This document shows, one piece after another, positions 54,460 through 63,504 of a stretch of 64,000 bases of DNA. Each line of letters begins with the position of its first letter. Position 1 is the first letter of the stretch. The position numbers and the translations under genes were made by a program. Below the pieces are notes generated by a model, which was given only the letters and a program-made list of their open reading frames with translations, searched no databases and was not told the origin of the DNA. The stretch comes from Boseongicola sp. H5 (GTDB taxonomy: Bacteria > Pseudomonadota > Alphaproteobacteria > Rhodobacterales > Rhodobacteraceae), in contig JACNMN010000001.1 in assembly GCA_020622165.1 (NCBI GenBank), forward strand, positions 682,001 through 746,000, given 5' to 3'.

Positions 54460-55239
54460 TCAGCGCAAACGCGGCGGGGTGTCCGGGTCCATACCCGGCG
54501 CCGTGCCGGGTGCCTTTTCCACCACCGGGTCCGGCAGGTCGAACCTCAACCCGACCCGCGCCAGAGACGCACAGATCGGATCCGAGGCCTTGAAAAAGGC
54601 CGCGTCCAGACTGCCGGCCTCGATCCCCGAAAAGGTCAGGGCCTCCGCCACCGCCTGCGCCAGCGCCCGCTCCGCTGCCGGGTCCGCATCGACGAAGCCC
54701 AGAAGATGTGCGCGCCGCCCGCCCTCGTAGGTCACACCCGCGAGATAAGCCAGTTTCGCCATACCGGCCGCGCCGGCAAGCTTCGCATCCAGCGCCGTGA
54801 TCACCGCCTCGGGCAGCCCCTTGGGCGGAAACAGCTCGTCCGGGCGTCCCTCCACTTCGTCAGGCGCGTTCTCCAGTGTCTGCGCCAGCCAGTTCACCGC
54901 CGCCGCGTCGATCAGGATCGAGGAGGGTGCCACGCCCAGATTGACCCCAAGGCCGATCTCCTGCCCCGCCAGCATGCCCGCCAGCGTGCGCCCCGAGAGG
55001 GCCGCATAAGGCGCGATCTGGCCTACGAATTCCGTCAGCCGTTCCTCCCGGTCGAAGACGAGCGCGAAACTCTGCCCCTCCACCGGAAAGATCCGTGGCG
55101 TGACGCGGTCGCCATCCGCCTCGCTCTCCAGAAGCAGGAACAGCTCCGCGCTTGCCAAGCGGTCGTAAAATCTCAACCGCGCGGCATCGTCGCCGGGGGC
55201 GGCCTCCATCGCCGCATGGGCCTGATCAAGCGATGTCAT
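54460..55239 (-). CDS. SseB-family protein
   Basis: A 259-aa protein of the SseB N-terminal-domain family (LDQAHAAMEAAPGDDAARLR, ELFLLLESEADG..., RIFPVEGQSFALVFDREERL). In E. coli SseB is linked to serine-sensitivity phenotypes; molecular role unknown. Its ATG abuts the stop of the UDG-like gene (TAGATG, no gap), so the pair is coupled. Confidence 0.83.
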   Translation of the reverse strand: MTSLDQAHAAMEAAPGDDAARLRFYDRLASAELFLLLESEADGDRVTPRIFPVEGQSFALVFDREERLTEFVGQIAPYAALSGRTLAGMLAGQEIGLGVNLGVAPSSILIDAAAVNWLAQTLENAPDEVEGRPDELFPPKGLPEAVITALDAKLAGAAGMAKLAYLAGVTYEGGRRAHLLGFVDADPAAERALAQAVAEALTFSGIEAGSLDAAFFKASDPICASLARVGLRFDLPDPVVEKAPGTAPGMDPDTPPRLR

Positions 55240-55830
55240 CTACGCCAGAACCTCCGTGACGCGGGCCCGGAGAACGGGCAGAAGCTCCGTCTCGAACCAG
55301 GGGTTTTTCTTCAGCCATCCGGTGTTGCGCCAGGACGGGTGCGGGAGCGGGATGACGTCGGGCGCATGCGAACGCCACCCGGCGACCGTTTCGGTCACAC
55401 CACCCGCGCGCCCCAGATGCCAGTTTTGCGCATAGCCACCGATCAGCAAGGTCAACCGCACCTTCGGCAGGACCTCCATCACCCGCTCGCGCCATGTTTG
55501 CGCACAGATTTTCGGCGGCGGCAGGTCGCTGCCCTTCGCATCGTAGCCGGGGAAACAGAACCCCATCGGCACGATCGCGATCCTGCGTCGGTCATAGAAG
55601 ACATCCTCCGCCACGCCCATCCACGCGCGCAGCCGGTCGCCGGATGGGTCGGTGAACGGCTTGCCCGATCGATGCACCCGCAGTCCCGGCGCCTGCCCGG
55701 CGATCAGCACGCGCGCGCCGGAGGCAAACCAGATGACCGGCTTGGGCGCATGCGCGGTTGCGGTGGCTGCAAATCGGTCGGCGCAGATCGTGCAGCCCGC
55801 CAGTTCGGATGTCAGCGCTTCGAAAGACAT
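55240..55830 (-). CDS. Uracil-DNA glycosylase-like protein
   Basis: A 196-aa UDG-superfamily protein. VLIAGQAPGLRVHRSGKPF is the uracil-binding GxxPG-type motif I, MGFCFPGYDAKGSDLPPP follows, and PLPHPSWRNTGW is motif II with the catalytic-site histidine. It is of the family-4/5-like or DUF (C-x-x-C start, GCTICADRF) group, although the full set of Fe-S cysteines is not evident. Start ATG 55830; an upstream GTG at 55836 is in frame. Likely base-excision repair, but activity unproven. Confidence 0.8.
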   Translation of the reverse strand: MSFEALTSELAGCTICADRFAATATAHAPKPVIWFASGARVLIAGQAPGLRVHRSGKPFTDPSGDRLRAWMGVAEDVFYDRRRIAIVPMGFCFPGYDAKGSDLPPPKICAQTWRERVMEVLPKVRLTLLIGGYAQNWHLGRAGGVTETVAGWRSHAPDVIPLPHPSWRNTGWLKKNPWFETELLPVLRARVTEVLA

Positions 55831-55871
55831 GGGCACAGACCTAAGCCCGGCCGATGAATAATGCCAGCGGG

Positions 55872-55909
55872 TTCAAGGGGCTGGACATCATTTCTATATT
55901 TATATAAAT
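55872..55909 (+). promoter_or_regulatory. Promoter and operator of the arsR-type gene
   Basis: TTCAAG (55872-55877) and TATATT (55895-55900) are 17 bp apart. The perfect palindrome ATTTATATAAAT (55898-55909) overlaps the -10 and start site, the usual arrangement for autorepression by an ArsR/SmtB dimer. The expected leader is only about 11 nt, with no SD. Confidence 0.6.
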
Positions 55910-55917
55910 CTAGAATC

Positions 55918-56259
55918 ATGAAAACGATGTCTCTCTCCCCACCCGCCCTGACCCTGGCAGCTACCGCCTTTGCGGCGCTTGGCTCGGAACATCGACTGGC
56001 GATCCTGCGCCGTCTGGTCAGGGCGGGCCCGGAGGGCGTGCCGATGGGGGCGCTCGGTGCGGATGTGGGTATCGAAGGCTCGGTTCTGACCCACCACCTG
56101 AAACAACTGGTCAGCGCCGGGCTGGTCACGCAACGCCGCGACGGGCGGCGCATCCTGTGTTCGGTGGCCTTCGACCGGATCACCGGGCTTTCCGATTTTC
56201 TTCTTTCCGAATGCTGCGCCGATCATGGCGGACATGACAAGGGAACGGCACATGGCTGA
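55918..56259 (+). CDS. ArsR-family winged-helix repressor
   Basis: A 113-aa protein. The winged helix includes ALGSEHRLAILRRLVRAGPE, GIEGSVLTHHLKQLVSAGLV (recognition helix) and RRDGRRILCSVAF (wing). The C-terminus has vicinal cysteines and histidines (SECCADHGGHDKG), a plausible metal or metalloid site. The next gene overlaps its end by 8 nt and encodes a permease, so it likely represses its own operon through the palindrome at 55898-55909. Inducer (As, Zn, other) unknown. Confidence 0.88.
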   Translation: MKTMSLSPPALTLAATAFAALGSEHRLAILRRLVRAGPEGVPMGALGADVGIEGSVLTHHLKQLVSAGLVTQRRDGRRILCSVAFDRITGLSDFLLSECCADHGGHDKGTAHG

Positions 56260-57277
56260 CCTGACGCAAGATCTGAGCCCGATCCGCCACGTCTGGATGC
56301 GGATCGACAAGGTTCTGTTCAGCTACGCCGCGATCCTTCTGGCGATTTTCATCCTCGACCGGCCCGCATTCGCGCCAAGCCTGAGCGACGCGCTCGACAG
56401 CCTGCTGGACACGCTGCCGTTCATTCTGTTCGCCGTGGCCGCCATCGGGGTGATGCGCGCCAGCGGGTCCGAGCGGCTTCTGGAAGGGGCCTTCAAGGGG
56501 CATCAGATCCGGATGATCGTCCTTGGCGCGCTTGCCGGGGGCCTTTCGCCCTTCTGCTCCTGCGAAGTCATTCCGTTCGTTGCGGCGCTCCTGGCTGCCG
56601 GGGCGCCACTGGCGGCGGTCATGGCCTTCTGGCTCGCCTCCCCGCTGATGGACCCGGCCATGTTTGCCGTCACCGCCGGCGCATTGGGCTTTGATTTTGC
56701 GCTGGCCAAGACATTGGCGGCCGTGTCGCTCGGCATCATGGGGGGGCTCGTGGTGATGGCGATGGCGCGCACGCCGGTTTTCGCCGATCCGCTGAAGCCG
56801 CAAACGGCCACGGGATGTGGCTGCTCGGGGCCGAAAATGACGCTGAACTGGCGGTTCTGGACCGAGGCCCCGCGCCGGAAGCTCTTTGCCGAGGCAGCCT
56901 GGTCTAACCTGGTCTTTCTGGGCAAATGGCTGGCGCTCGCCTATCTACTGCAAACCCTTCTGATCCGGTATGTGCCGGCCGAAATGATCGCGAATGTGGT
57001 CGGCGGCGAGGGCCTGGGCCCCATTTTCCTGGCCGCGCTGGTCGGCGCGCCCGCCTATCTGAACGGCTATGCGGCGGTGCCCCTGATTGGCGGGCTGCTG
57101 GAACAGGGCATGAGCCAGGGCGCGGCCATGGCCTTTGTCATCGCCGGCGGGGTCAGTTGCATCCCTGCCGCGGTCGCCGTCTGGGCGCTGGTCAAACCCC
57201 GGGTTTTCGTGGCTTATCTGGGGCTCGCCCTCAGCGGTGCAATCCTTGCGGGCATTGCCTGGGGTGCGTTCGCCTGA
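56252..57277 (+). CDS. Permease of the ArsP_1/YraQ family
   Basis: A 341-aa (from ATG 56252; 350 from 56225) membrane protein with about 8 TM helices in two repeats. LSPFCSCEVIPFVAALLAAG and APAYLNGYAAVPLIGGLLEQ are the paired helix motifs of the family; a Cys-rich loop GCGCSG (about residue 190) is between them. Some relatives export organoarsenicals. Regulated by the overlapping ArsR-type gene. SD AAGGGA favours 56252. Confidence 0.87.
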   Translation: MADLTQDLSPIRHVWMRIDKVLFSYAAILLAIFILDRPAFAPSLSDALDSLLDTLPFILFAVAAIGVMRASGSERLLEGAFKGHQIRMIVLGALAGGLSPFCSCEVIPFVAALLAAGAPLAAVMAFWLASPLMDPAMFAVTAGALGFDFALAKTLAAVSLGIMGGLVVMAMARTPVFADPLKPQTATGCGCSGPKMTLNWRFWTEAPRRKLFAEAAWSNLVFLGKWLALAYLLQTLLIRYVPAEMIANVVGGEGLGPIFLAALVGAPAYLNGYAAVPLIGGLLEQGMSQGAAMAFVIAGGVSCIPAAVAVWALVKPRVFVAYLGLALSGAILAGIAWGAFA

Positions 57278-57337
57278 CCCATTGTGCGACGGGAAACCTT
57301 CCGCTATCCCGTTTCGAAGGCTGACGGAAGGTAACCC

Positions 57338-58600
57338 ATGTATCGCGTCTGGAATTTTGTCACCAGCTATTCGCTGTTTCTGATCGGTGGCGCGATTGTC
57401 GCGCTGATCTGGGCCAACATAAACCCGTCCAGCTACCACCATTTTGTCGAGTTCGTGCTGATCGAGGATTTCTTCATCGGCCATTTGCATGTGGACGAGG
57501 CGGGCCATGCCCATCGGACACTGACGCTGCATTATCTGGTCAATGACGTGCTGATGGCGCTGTTTTTCGCCATCGCCGCCAAGGAAGTATGGGAGGCAGT
57601 GATCCTTAAAAACGGGTCGTTGCGCGGCAAAAAGGCCGCCACTCCTCTCTTTGCGACGGCGGGCGGCATGTTCGGCCCGATCGCCGTTTATCTGGGCCTT
57701 GCGCTGTTGCTGGGCTCCGACACCTATTCGGCTGTGGCCAATGGCTGGGCGATCCCGACGGCGACCGATATCGCGTTTTCCTATCTTGTGGGGCGGCTGG
57801 TCTTCGGTGCGGGCCACCCGGCGGTGCGGTTCCTGCTGCTTCTGGCCATCGCCGATGACGCGGCCGGTCTTCTGATCCTGGCGATTTTCTATCCCTCGGC
57901 CGAGCTTGCGCCGGCCTGGCTGTTGCTCAGCCTTGCCGCGGCGGTCGGGGTTTTCGTTCTGTTCAACTGGCTGCCCCGCGTTCTGGACAGGGGCGACCAG
58001 CTTCGCACCCGGTCCACCTTCGTGCGCAAGACCTTCAGCTTCTGGCCCTATGCGATTGCCGGCTGTCTCAGCTGGTACGGCTTTCAGGAAAGCGGGTTGC
58101 ATCCGGCACTCGGGCTTTTGCCGATCGTGCCGACCATCCCCCACGCAGACCGGGCCTTCGGCTTCTTTGCCGATGCGGAGCGGCATTTGCATGACCTTCT
58201 GAACCAGATGGAACACGCGTTGAAATACCCCGTGGAGATCATTCTGGGCCTGTTCGGGCTGATGAATGCAGGGGTGGAGTTCAGCTCGATGGGCGAGGCG
58301 ACGTGGCTGGTGCTGGCGGGGCTGCTCATCGGAAAACCGGTCGGGATCTTCTTGTTCGGCTATATTGCCGCCAAGCCGCTCGGGCTGGGGATACCGCAAG
58401 GCATGCGCCTGATCGATCTGGTCGTGATCGGCTGCGTCGCGGCGATCGGCTTCACCGTTTCACTGTTCGTCGCCTCCGTCGCCTTCGACAGCGGGCCGGT
58501 TCAGGATGCCGCCAAGATGGGTGCGTTGTTCAGTTTTGCCGCCGCGGCCGTATCCATCGCGGTCGGCAAACTGTTGCGGGTCGAGAAGCAGGACGCCTGA
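57338..58600 (+). CDS. nhaA: Na+/H+ antiporter NhaA
   Basis: A 420-aa membrane protein with about 12 TM helices. The ion-binding aspartates are present in AIPTATDIAFSYLVG and AIADDAAGLL (the DD pair in TM5), and the GxPxG-like loop is LIGKPVGIFLFGY. Exports Na+ for H+, setting cytosolic pH and salt tolerance, which suits a marine lifestyle. Monocistronic; a lower-GC leader of the capsule operon follows. Confidence 0.95.
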   Translation: MYRVWNFVTSYSLFLIGGAIVALIWANINPSSYHHFVEFVLIEDFFIGHLHVDEAGHAHRTLTLHYLVNDVLMALFFAIAAKEVWEAVILKNGSLRGKKAATPLFATAGGMFGPIAVYLGLALLLGSDTYSAVANGWAIPTATDIAFSYLVGRLVFGAGHPAVRFLLLLAIADDAAGLLILAIFYPSAELAPAWLLLSLAAAVGVFVLFNWLPRVLDRGDQLRTRSTFVRKTFSFWPYAIAGCLSWYGFQESGLHPALGLLPIVPTIPHADRAFGFFADAERHLHDLLNQMEHALKYPVEIILGLFGLMNAGVEFSSMGEATWLVLAGLLIGKPVGIFLFGYIAAKPLGLGIPQGMRLIDLVVIGCVAAIGFTVSLFVASVAFDSGPVQDAAKMGALFSFAAAAVSIAVGKLLRVEKQDA

Positions 58601-58698
58601 ATTACCGTTTTGTTAAGGTTAATAGGCGTTTTCTGTGACATCTTGATGCCACAAATCTCGCATCGGGCTTGGAACGCGGGGCGATCGCGGACATAATG

Positions 58699-58715
58699 GT
58701 GCCCAATTGGGGCAC
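58699..58715 (+). promoter_or_regulatory. Small hairpin in the leader of the capsule operon
   Basis: GTGCCC (58699-58704), loop AATTG, GGGCAC (58710-58715). It lies in the 192-nt gene-free stretch before the KpsT-like gene, downstream of a low-GC patch (TTGTTAAGGTTAATAG) that could be its promoter. Confidence 0.3.
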
Positions 58716-58792
58716 TAGCACTTGTACCATCCAGTCCTTGCGCACAATGACGGGGCGGATGGTGGCAGATCTGGCAGCAGCGGGGCAATCAC

Positions 58793-59452
58793 TTGCTCGA
58801 ATTCATCAATGTCTCGAAGTCCTTCTGGACCGGTACGCAGCGCAAGGTGATCCTTGACCGCGCATCGTTCCGCGTGGACCTGGGATATTCGCTCGGCATC
58901 CTCGCCCCCAACGGCACCGGCAAGACCACTGTGATCAACATGATCGCCGGGCTGGAAAAGCCCGATGAAGGCGAGATCGTGCGCGCCTGCCGGGTGTCTT
59001 TCCCGCTTGGGTTCATGGGCGGCGTGGTGACCCGGCTGTCGGCTACTGAAAACAGCCGCTATATCGCGCAGCTTTACGGGCTTGACCCCGATTACGTGGA
59101 GGCGTTCTGCCGCTGGCTTTGCGGCATCGAGGAGTATTTCGACATGCCGGTCGGCACGTATTCGTCGGGGATGCGGGCGCGGTTCAACTTCTCATTGCTT
59201 TTGGCGCTTGATTTCGACGTCTATCTGATCGACGAGGGTATGCCGCAATCGACCGACCCCGAGTTCAACCGCCGCGCCGGCAGCATCCTGGCCGACAGGC
59301 TGCGCTCGGCCACGGTGATCATCGTTTCGCACCAGGCCAAGACGCTTGAGAAGTTTGCACGCCGCGCGGCCGTCCTGAAGGATGGGCAGCTTTATTCCTT
59401 CGACACGCTCGAAGAAGCAAAAAGGCTATATGATTATGAAACCCAAGGGTAA
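58793..59452 (+). CDS. Capsule-export ABC ATPase (KpsT/CtrD-like)
   Basis: A 219-aa ABC ATPase of the polysaccharide/polyol phosphate family. Walker A is LAPNGTGKTTVIN (Ala-Pro where most have Gly-x), Q-loop region GFMGGVVTRLSATEN, signature YSSGMRARF, Walker B VYLIDEGMPQSTDPEF. The start is TTG at 58793 (in-frame stop just upstream, no ATG), with a weak SD. Overlaps the KpsE-like gene by 23 nt. The partner permease KpsM is not in the following genes, so it must lie elsewhere. Confidence 0.88.
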   Translation: MLEFINVSKSFWTGTQRKVILDRASFRVDLGYSLGILAPNGTGKTTVINMIAGLEKPDEGEIVRACRVSFPLGFMGGVVTRLSATENSRYIAQLYGLDPDYVEAFCRWLCGIEEYFDMPVGTYSSGMRARFNFSLLLALDFDVYLIDEGMPQSTDPEFNRRAGSILADRLRSATVIIVSHQAKTLEKFARRAAVLKDGQLYSFDTLEEAKRLYDYETQG

Positions 59453-61085
59453 GAAATTCCGCATCCGCAGGGGGGCCGGTCACGCGCAGGCGACGCCCTC
59501 CCCGCCCGCGGATGACAATCTTCTGGGTGAAATTGACGATGGGTTCGGCGACACCGCCTTTCCCGGATCCGCGGCCCATGCGCAGACGAACGACCAGGGC
59601 GCCAAGGACGCGCCCCAGAACGCCGAGCCGGGCGCGATCCCCATGGAGCAGCAACTGGCCGCGATCCGCCAGGAAGGCCTGACCGGGCGGCAATTGCGTA
59701 TGGCGCGCCGCACCGCGCAGAAACACGGCCTGCGCCCGGCCTCCGATTTCGACGCCGTGCGATTGCTGCGGGCTCAGGGGATCGACCCGTTTGCCCGGAC
59801 AAACATGCTGGAACTGATCGTGAATGACGATCAGGGCGCCAAGGCCGCCGCAAACGCGGCACAGCCAAACCTGCCGGCAACCGTGCGACAGCCGGCGCCC
59901 CCAGGGCCCGCCACCGCACCCTATGACGAAAGCACCCGCGCCAGCGAAATCATGCGCGTGCAGCGCGATATTGCGGCCAGACGGCGCAAGCGCCTCGTTT
60001 TGCTGGGCGTGCGGCTGATGTTCTTCGTGATGCTGCCGACGATGCTGGTCGGGTACTATTTCTTCAACGTGGCAACGCCGCTTTATGCAACGCACTCGGA
60101 ATTCGTAATCCAGAAATCCGAAGGTGGCGGCTCCGCCGGCGGACTGGGCGGGCTTCTGGGCGGCACCAGCTTTGCCACGGTGCAGGAAAGCATCACCGTT
60201 CAAAGCTATCTGGAAAGCCGCGAGGCGATGTTGCGGCTGGATTCCGAGCTTGGATTCCGTGCGCATTTCTCAGACGAAAGGATCGACCCGCTGACACGTC
60301 TGGCCCCGGATGCCACCGACGAGGACATGTATGACACCTACCTGAAGCACCTGAACATCGGCTATGATCCGACCGAAGGCTTGCTGCGGATGGAGGTTAT
60401 CGCCGCCGACCCGGAAAGCAGCCAGGCCTATGCCGCGGCCCTGATCGACTATGCCGAGGAGCGGGTCGACCAGATGACGCAACGTGTGCGCGAAGCGCAG
60501 ATGGCCGATGCCAATACCAGCTTCAACGACGCCGAGACCCGGATGGTTCAGGCGCAGCAACGGGTCCTGCAATTGCAGGAACAGCGCGGCGTTCTGAGCG
60601 CCGAGGCCGAGGTGAGCACCGTGTTCCAGCAGATCTCTACCTTTGAGCTTCAGTTGCAGGAGGAGCGCCTGAGACTGTCGGAATTGCTGAGCAATGCCCG
60701 GCCGAACCAGACCCGGGTGGAGGTTGCCGAACGCAATATCGCCCGGCTGGAAGCGCTGCTTGCCGAGTTGCGGGGGGGCCTGACCGACACCGATGACGGT
60801 GAGATCTCACTGGCGCGGATCTCCTCCGAATTGATCGTGGCGGAGGCCGATCTGCAAACCCGGCAGCTTATGCTGGCCCAGTCCCTGCAGCAGATGGAAA
60901 CCGCCCGCCTGGAGGCCAACCGGCAGTCACTTTACCTGTCGATCGGCGTCTACCCCGTGGCGCCCGACGAGCCCGCCTACCCCCGTGCGTTTGAAAACAC
61001 TCTGCTTGCCTTCCTGGTCTTTTCTGGCATTTACCTGCTGGTATCGATGACCGCCTCAATCCTCCGCGAACAGATATCTGCATAG
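59430..61085 (+). CDS. Capsule-export inner-membrane/periplasmic adaptor (KpsE/BexC/CtrB-like)
   Basis: A 551-aa protein. A cytosolic extension of about 190 residues (charged, Ala/Pro-rich, with LTGRQLRMARRTAQKHGLRP) precedes TM1 (about 196-218). Then come the Wzz-like periplasmic domain (ATPLYATHSEFVIQKSEGGG), long coiled coils (about 335-500) and TM2 near the C-terminus (AFLVFSGIYLLVSMTA). PCP-3 family members link ABC export to the outer-membrane KpsD/Wza pore. The ATG at 59430 overlaps the ATPase gene. The N-terminal extension is unusual versus E. coli KpsE. Confidence 0.85.
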   Translation: MIMKPKGKKFRIRRGAGHAQATPSPPADDNLLGEIDDGFGDTAFPGSAAHAQTNDQGAKDAPQNAEPGAIPMEQQLAAIRQEGLTGRQLRMARRTAQKHGLRPASDFDAVRLLRAQGIDPFARTNMLELIVNDDQGAKAAANAAQPNLPATVRQPAPPGPATAPYDESTRASEIMRVQRDIAARRRKRLVLLGVRLMFFVMLPTMLVGYYFFNVATPLYATHSEFVIQKSEGGGSAGGLGGLLGGTSFATVQESITVQSYLESREAMLRLDSELGFRAHFSDERIDPLTRLAPDATDEDMYDTYLKHLNIGYDPTEGLLRMEVIAADPESSQAYAAALIDYAEERVDQMTQRVREAQMADANTSFNDAETRMVQAQQRVLQLQEQRGVLSAEAEVSTVFQQISTFELQLQEERLRLSELLSNARPNQTRVEVAERNIARLEALLAELRGGLTDTDDGEISLARISSELIVAEADLQTRQLMLAQSLQQMETARLEANRQSLYLSIGVYPVAPDEPAYPRAFENTLLAFLVFSGIYLLVSMTASILREQISA

Positions 61086-61089
61086 CAAC

Positions 61090-61923
61090 ATGAAAAGAAT
61101 CGACATCGGACCGGTCGCGTGCGGCAATGATCTGCCTTTGACGATCATCGCCGGCCCGTGCCAGCTGGAAAGTGCGGATCACGCGCAGATGATTGCCGGG
61201 CGGATGGTCGAGGCCTGCGCCGCGGCCGGCGCGCAATATGTGTTCAAGGGCAGTTTCGACAAGGCCAACCGCACATCCGTCCGCGGGGAGCGCGGGGTCG
61301 GCGTCGAGGAGGGGCTGGCCATCCTGCAGGGCGTGAAGGACAGGTTCGGTTGCCCCGTGCTGACCGATATCCACGCACCCGATCAATGCGCGCCCGTGGC
61401 CGAGGTGGCCGACATCCTGCAAATCCCCGCCTTTTTGTGCCGGCAGACCGATCTGTTGCTGGCCGCGGGCAAGACGGGCGCCGCGATCAATATCAAGAAG
61501 GGCCAGTTTCTGGCCCCGTGGGATATGGCGAATGTGGTGGCCAAGGTCGAAAGCACCGGCAACACCCGCATTCTGCAAACCGAACGCGGCGTCTCGTTCG
61601 GGTACAACACGCTGGTCACCGATATGCGCAGCCTGCCGATAATGGCACAGGGCGGCTACCCGGTCGTGATGGATGCAACCCACGCCGTCGCGCAGCCCGG
61701 CGGACAGGGAGACAGCAGCGGCGGGCAACGGGAATTTGCCCCGGTCATGGCGCGGGCGGCGGTCGCGCTCGGTATCGCGGCGGTTTTTATCGAAACCCAT
61801 GAGGCGCCGGATACGGCCCCCTCGGATGGGCCCAACATGGTCAAGCTTGACGACATGCCCGCGCTTGTCGCCAGTCTGATGCAATTCGACCAGCTTGCGA
61901 AAGCCGATCCCATTCGCCTTTAA
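61090..61923 (+). CDS. kdsA: 3-deoxy-8-phosphooctulonate synthase
   Basis: A 277-aa Kdo-8-phosphate synthase: PEP plus arabinose 5-phosphate. IIAGPCQLES, FKGSFDKANRTS, NIKKGQFLAPWDM and MDATHAVAQPGGQGDSSGGQ are the substrate and PEP-binding motifs. The metal-site Cys is the C in IAGPC. Placed 4 nt after the KpsE-like gene, so Kdo supply is coupled to capsule export, consistent with ABC-type capsules on Kdo linkers. Confidence 0.96.
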   Translation: MKRIDIGPVACGNDLPLTIIAGPCQLESADHAQMIAGRMVEACAAAGAQYVFKGSFDKANRTSVRGERGVGVEEGLAILQGVKDRFGCPVLTDIHAPDQCAPVAEVADILQIPAFLCRQTDLLLAAGKTGAAINIKKGQFLAPWDMANVVAKVESTGNTRILQTERGVSFGYNTLVTDMRSLPIMAQGGYPVVMDATHAVAQPGGQGDSSGGQREFAPVMARAAVALGIAAVFIETHEAPDTAPSDGPNMVKLDDMPALVASLMQFDQLAKADPIRL

Positions 61924-61943
61924 CCTTTGGTGGAGCGTTCCCG

Positions 61944-63440
61944 ATGCCGAAACCCCTCAACCAAGTGGCGCAGAACACCTGGGAATTCCTGTACCAGCCG
62001 ATGATCGCGCCAACGGGCTTCCGCGAATATGACGCACGGTGGAAATTCCCCGACGAAATCAACCTGCCCGGCATCACAGCCCTTGGTCTTGGCCTCGGCA
62101 CGCAGATGCACGCACGCGGTGTCGACCCGGTGATCGCGGTTGCAAACGACTATCGTGACTATTCCCTGTCGGTGAAAAACGCGCTGATCGTCGGGCTGAT
62201 ACAGGCCGGCATCCAAGTCAGGGATATCGGCCCGGCGCTTAGCCCCATGGCCTATTTCAGCCAGTTCCATCTGGACGCCCCCGCCGTCGCCATGGTCACC
62301 GCAAGCCACAACCCCAATGGCTGGACCGGCGTCAAGATGGGCTTTCAGCGGCCGCTGACCCACGGGCCCGACGAGATGGGAGAGCTGCGCGACATCGTGA
62401 TGGGCGGCCAGGGCGTGGCCCGCGCGGGCGGCGGCTATGAGTTCGTACCCGGCGTCCGGGAGGCCTATCTGGACGATCTGGTGGGTGATTTCACGATGAC
62501 CCGGAAACTGCGCGTGGTTTGCGCCACCGGCAATGGCACCGCGTCGGCCTTTGCGCCGGACCTGTTCGCGCGGATGGGGGTGGAGGTTGTCCCGTCCCAC
62601 AACACGCTCGACTACACCTTTCCGCATTACAACCCGAACCCCGAAGCGATGGAAATGCTGCACGACATGGCGGCCAGCGTCAAAGACAGCGGCGCGGATT
62701 TCGCGCTTGGCTTCGACGGGGACGGGGATCGCTGCGGGGTGGTGGACAACGAGGGCGAAGAGATCTTCGCCGACAAGATGGGCGTGATCATGGCCCGCGA
62801 TCTGGCGCGGCTCTACCCGGGCGCGACCTTTGTCGCGGATGTGAAATCCACCGGGCTTTTCGCCTCGGACCCCGAGCTGAGAAAACATGGCGCCAAAGCC
62901 GATTACTGGAAAACCGGCCATTCCCACATGAAACGCCGGGTCCATGAGCTGGGTGCGCTGGCGGGGTTCGAGAAATCCGGCCATTACTTTTTGGCCGAGC
63001 CGATCGGCCGCGGCTATGATTGCGGCATGCGCGTGGCGGTGGAGATCTGCAAACTGATGGATCGCAACCCCGAGATGTCCATGGCCGATCTGCGCCGCGC
63101 CCTGCCCGTGACCTATGCAACCCCCACCATGTCACCCCACTGCGCCGATACCGAAAAGTATCAGGTGCTCGGCAGGCTGGTGGAGAAACTCGTGGCGCGT
63201 CATGCCGGTGGCGGCAGTCTCGGTGGCGTCAAGATCGCCGATGTGGTGACGGTGAACGGGGCCCGTGTGATGCTGGAAAACGGGGGCTGGGGGCTGGTCC
63301 GCGCCTCGTCCAACACGCCCAATCTGGTTGTCGTCTGCGAAAGCCCCGAAAGCGATGCGCAGATGCACGCCATCTTTGCCGATCTGGATGCGGTGATCCG
63401 GACCGAGCCGTCGGTGGGCGAGTACGATCAGACGATCTGA
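61944..63440 (+). CDS. Phosphomannomutase/phosphoglucomutase
   Basis: A 498-aa alpha-D-phosphohexomutase. The phospho-serine is S121 in TASHNPNGWTGVKMG, the metal loop is D258-G-D-G-D262 (GFDGDGDRCG), the sugar loop is in FEKSGHYFLAEPIG, and the phosphate site is near RASSNTPNLVVVCE. It interconverts hexose 6- and 1-phosphates for nucleotide sugars. About 30-40 residues longer than P. aeruginosa AlgC. Last gene of the capsule operon. Confidence 0.93.
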   Translation: MPKPLNQVAQNTWEFLYQPMIAPTGFREYDARWKFPDEINLPGITALGLGLGTQMHARGVDPVIAVANDYRDYSLSVKNALIVGLIQAGIQVRDIGPALSPMAYFSQFHLDAPAVAMVTASHNPNGWTGVKMGFQRPLTHGPDEMGELRDIVMGGQGVARAGGGYEFVPGVREAYLDDLVGDFTMTRKLRVVCATGNGTASAFAPDLFARMGVEVVPSHNTLDYTFPHYNPNPEAMEMLHDMAASVKDSGADFALGFDGDGDRCGVVDNEGEEIFADKMGVIMARDLARLYPGATFVADVKSTGLFASDPELRKHGAKADYWKTGHSHMKRRVHELGALAGFEKSGHYFLAEPIGRGYDCGMRVAVEICKLMDRNPEMSMADLRRALPVTYATPTMSPHCADTEKYQVLGRLVEKLVARHAGGGSLGGVKIADVVTVNGARVMLENGGWGLVRASSNTPNLVVVCESPESDAQMHAIFADLDAVIRTEPSVGEYDQTI

Positions 63441-63504
63441 CTTTCCCCGCATGGGAAATCGGCCTAGACAGGCGGGGTATTTCTGACAAACGCCCGTTAC
63501 ACCT

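Noticed and set aside
58669-58857. A 62-residue frame overlapping the start of the KpsT-like gene
   Set aside because: No SD, and it conflicts with a clear ABC ATPase frame starting at 58793.
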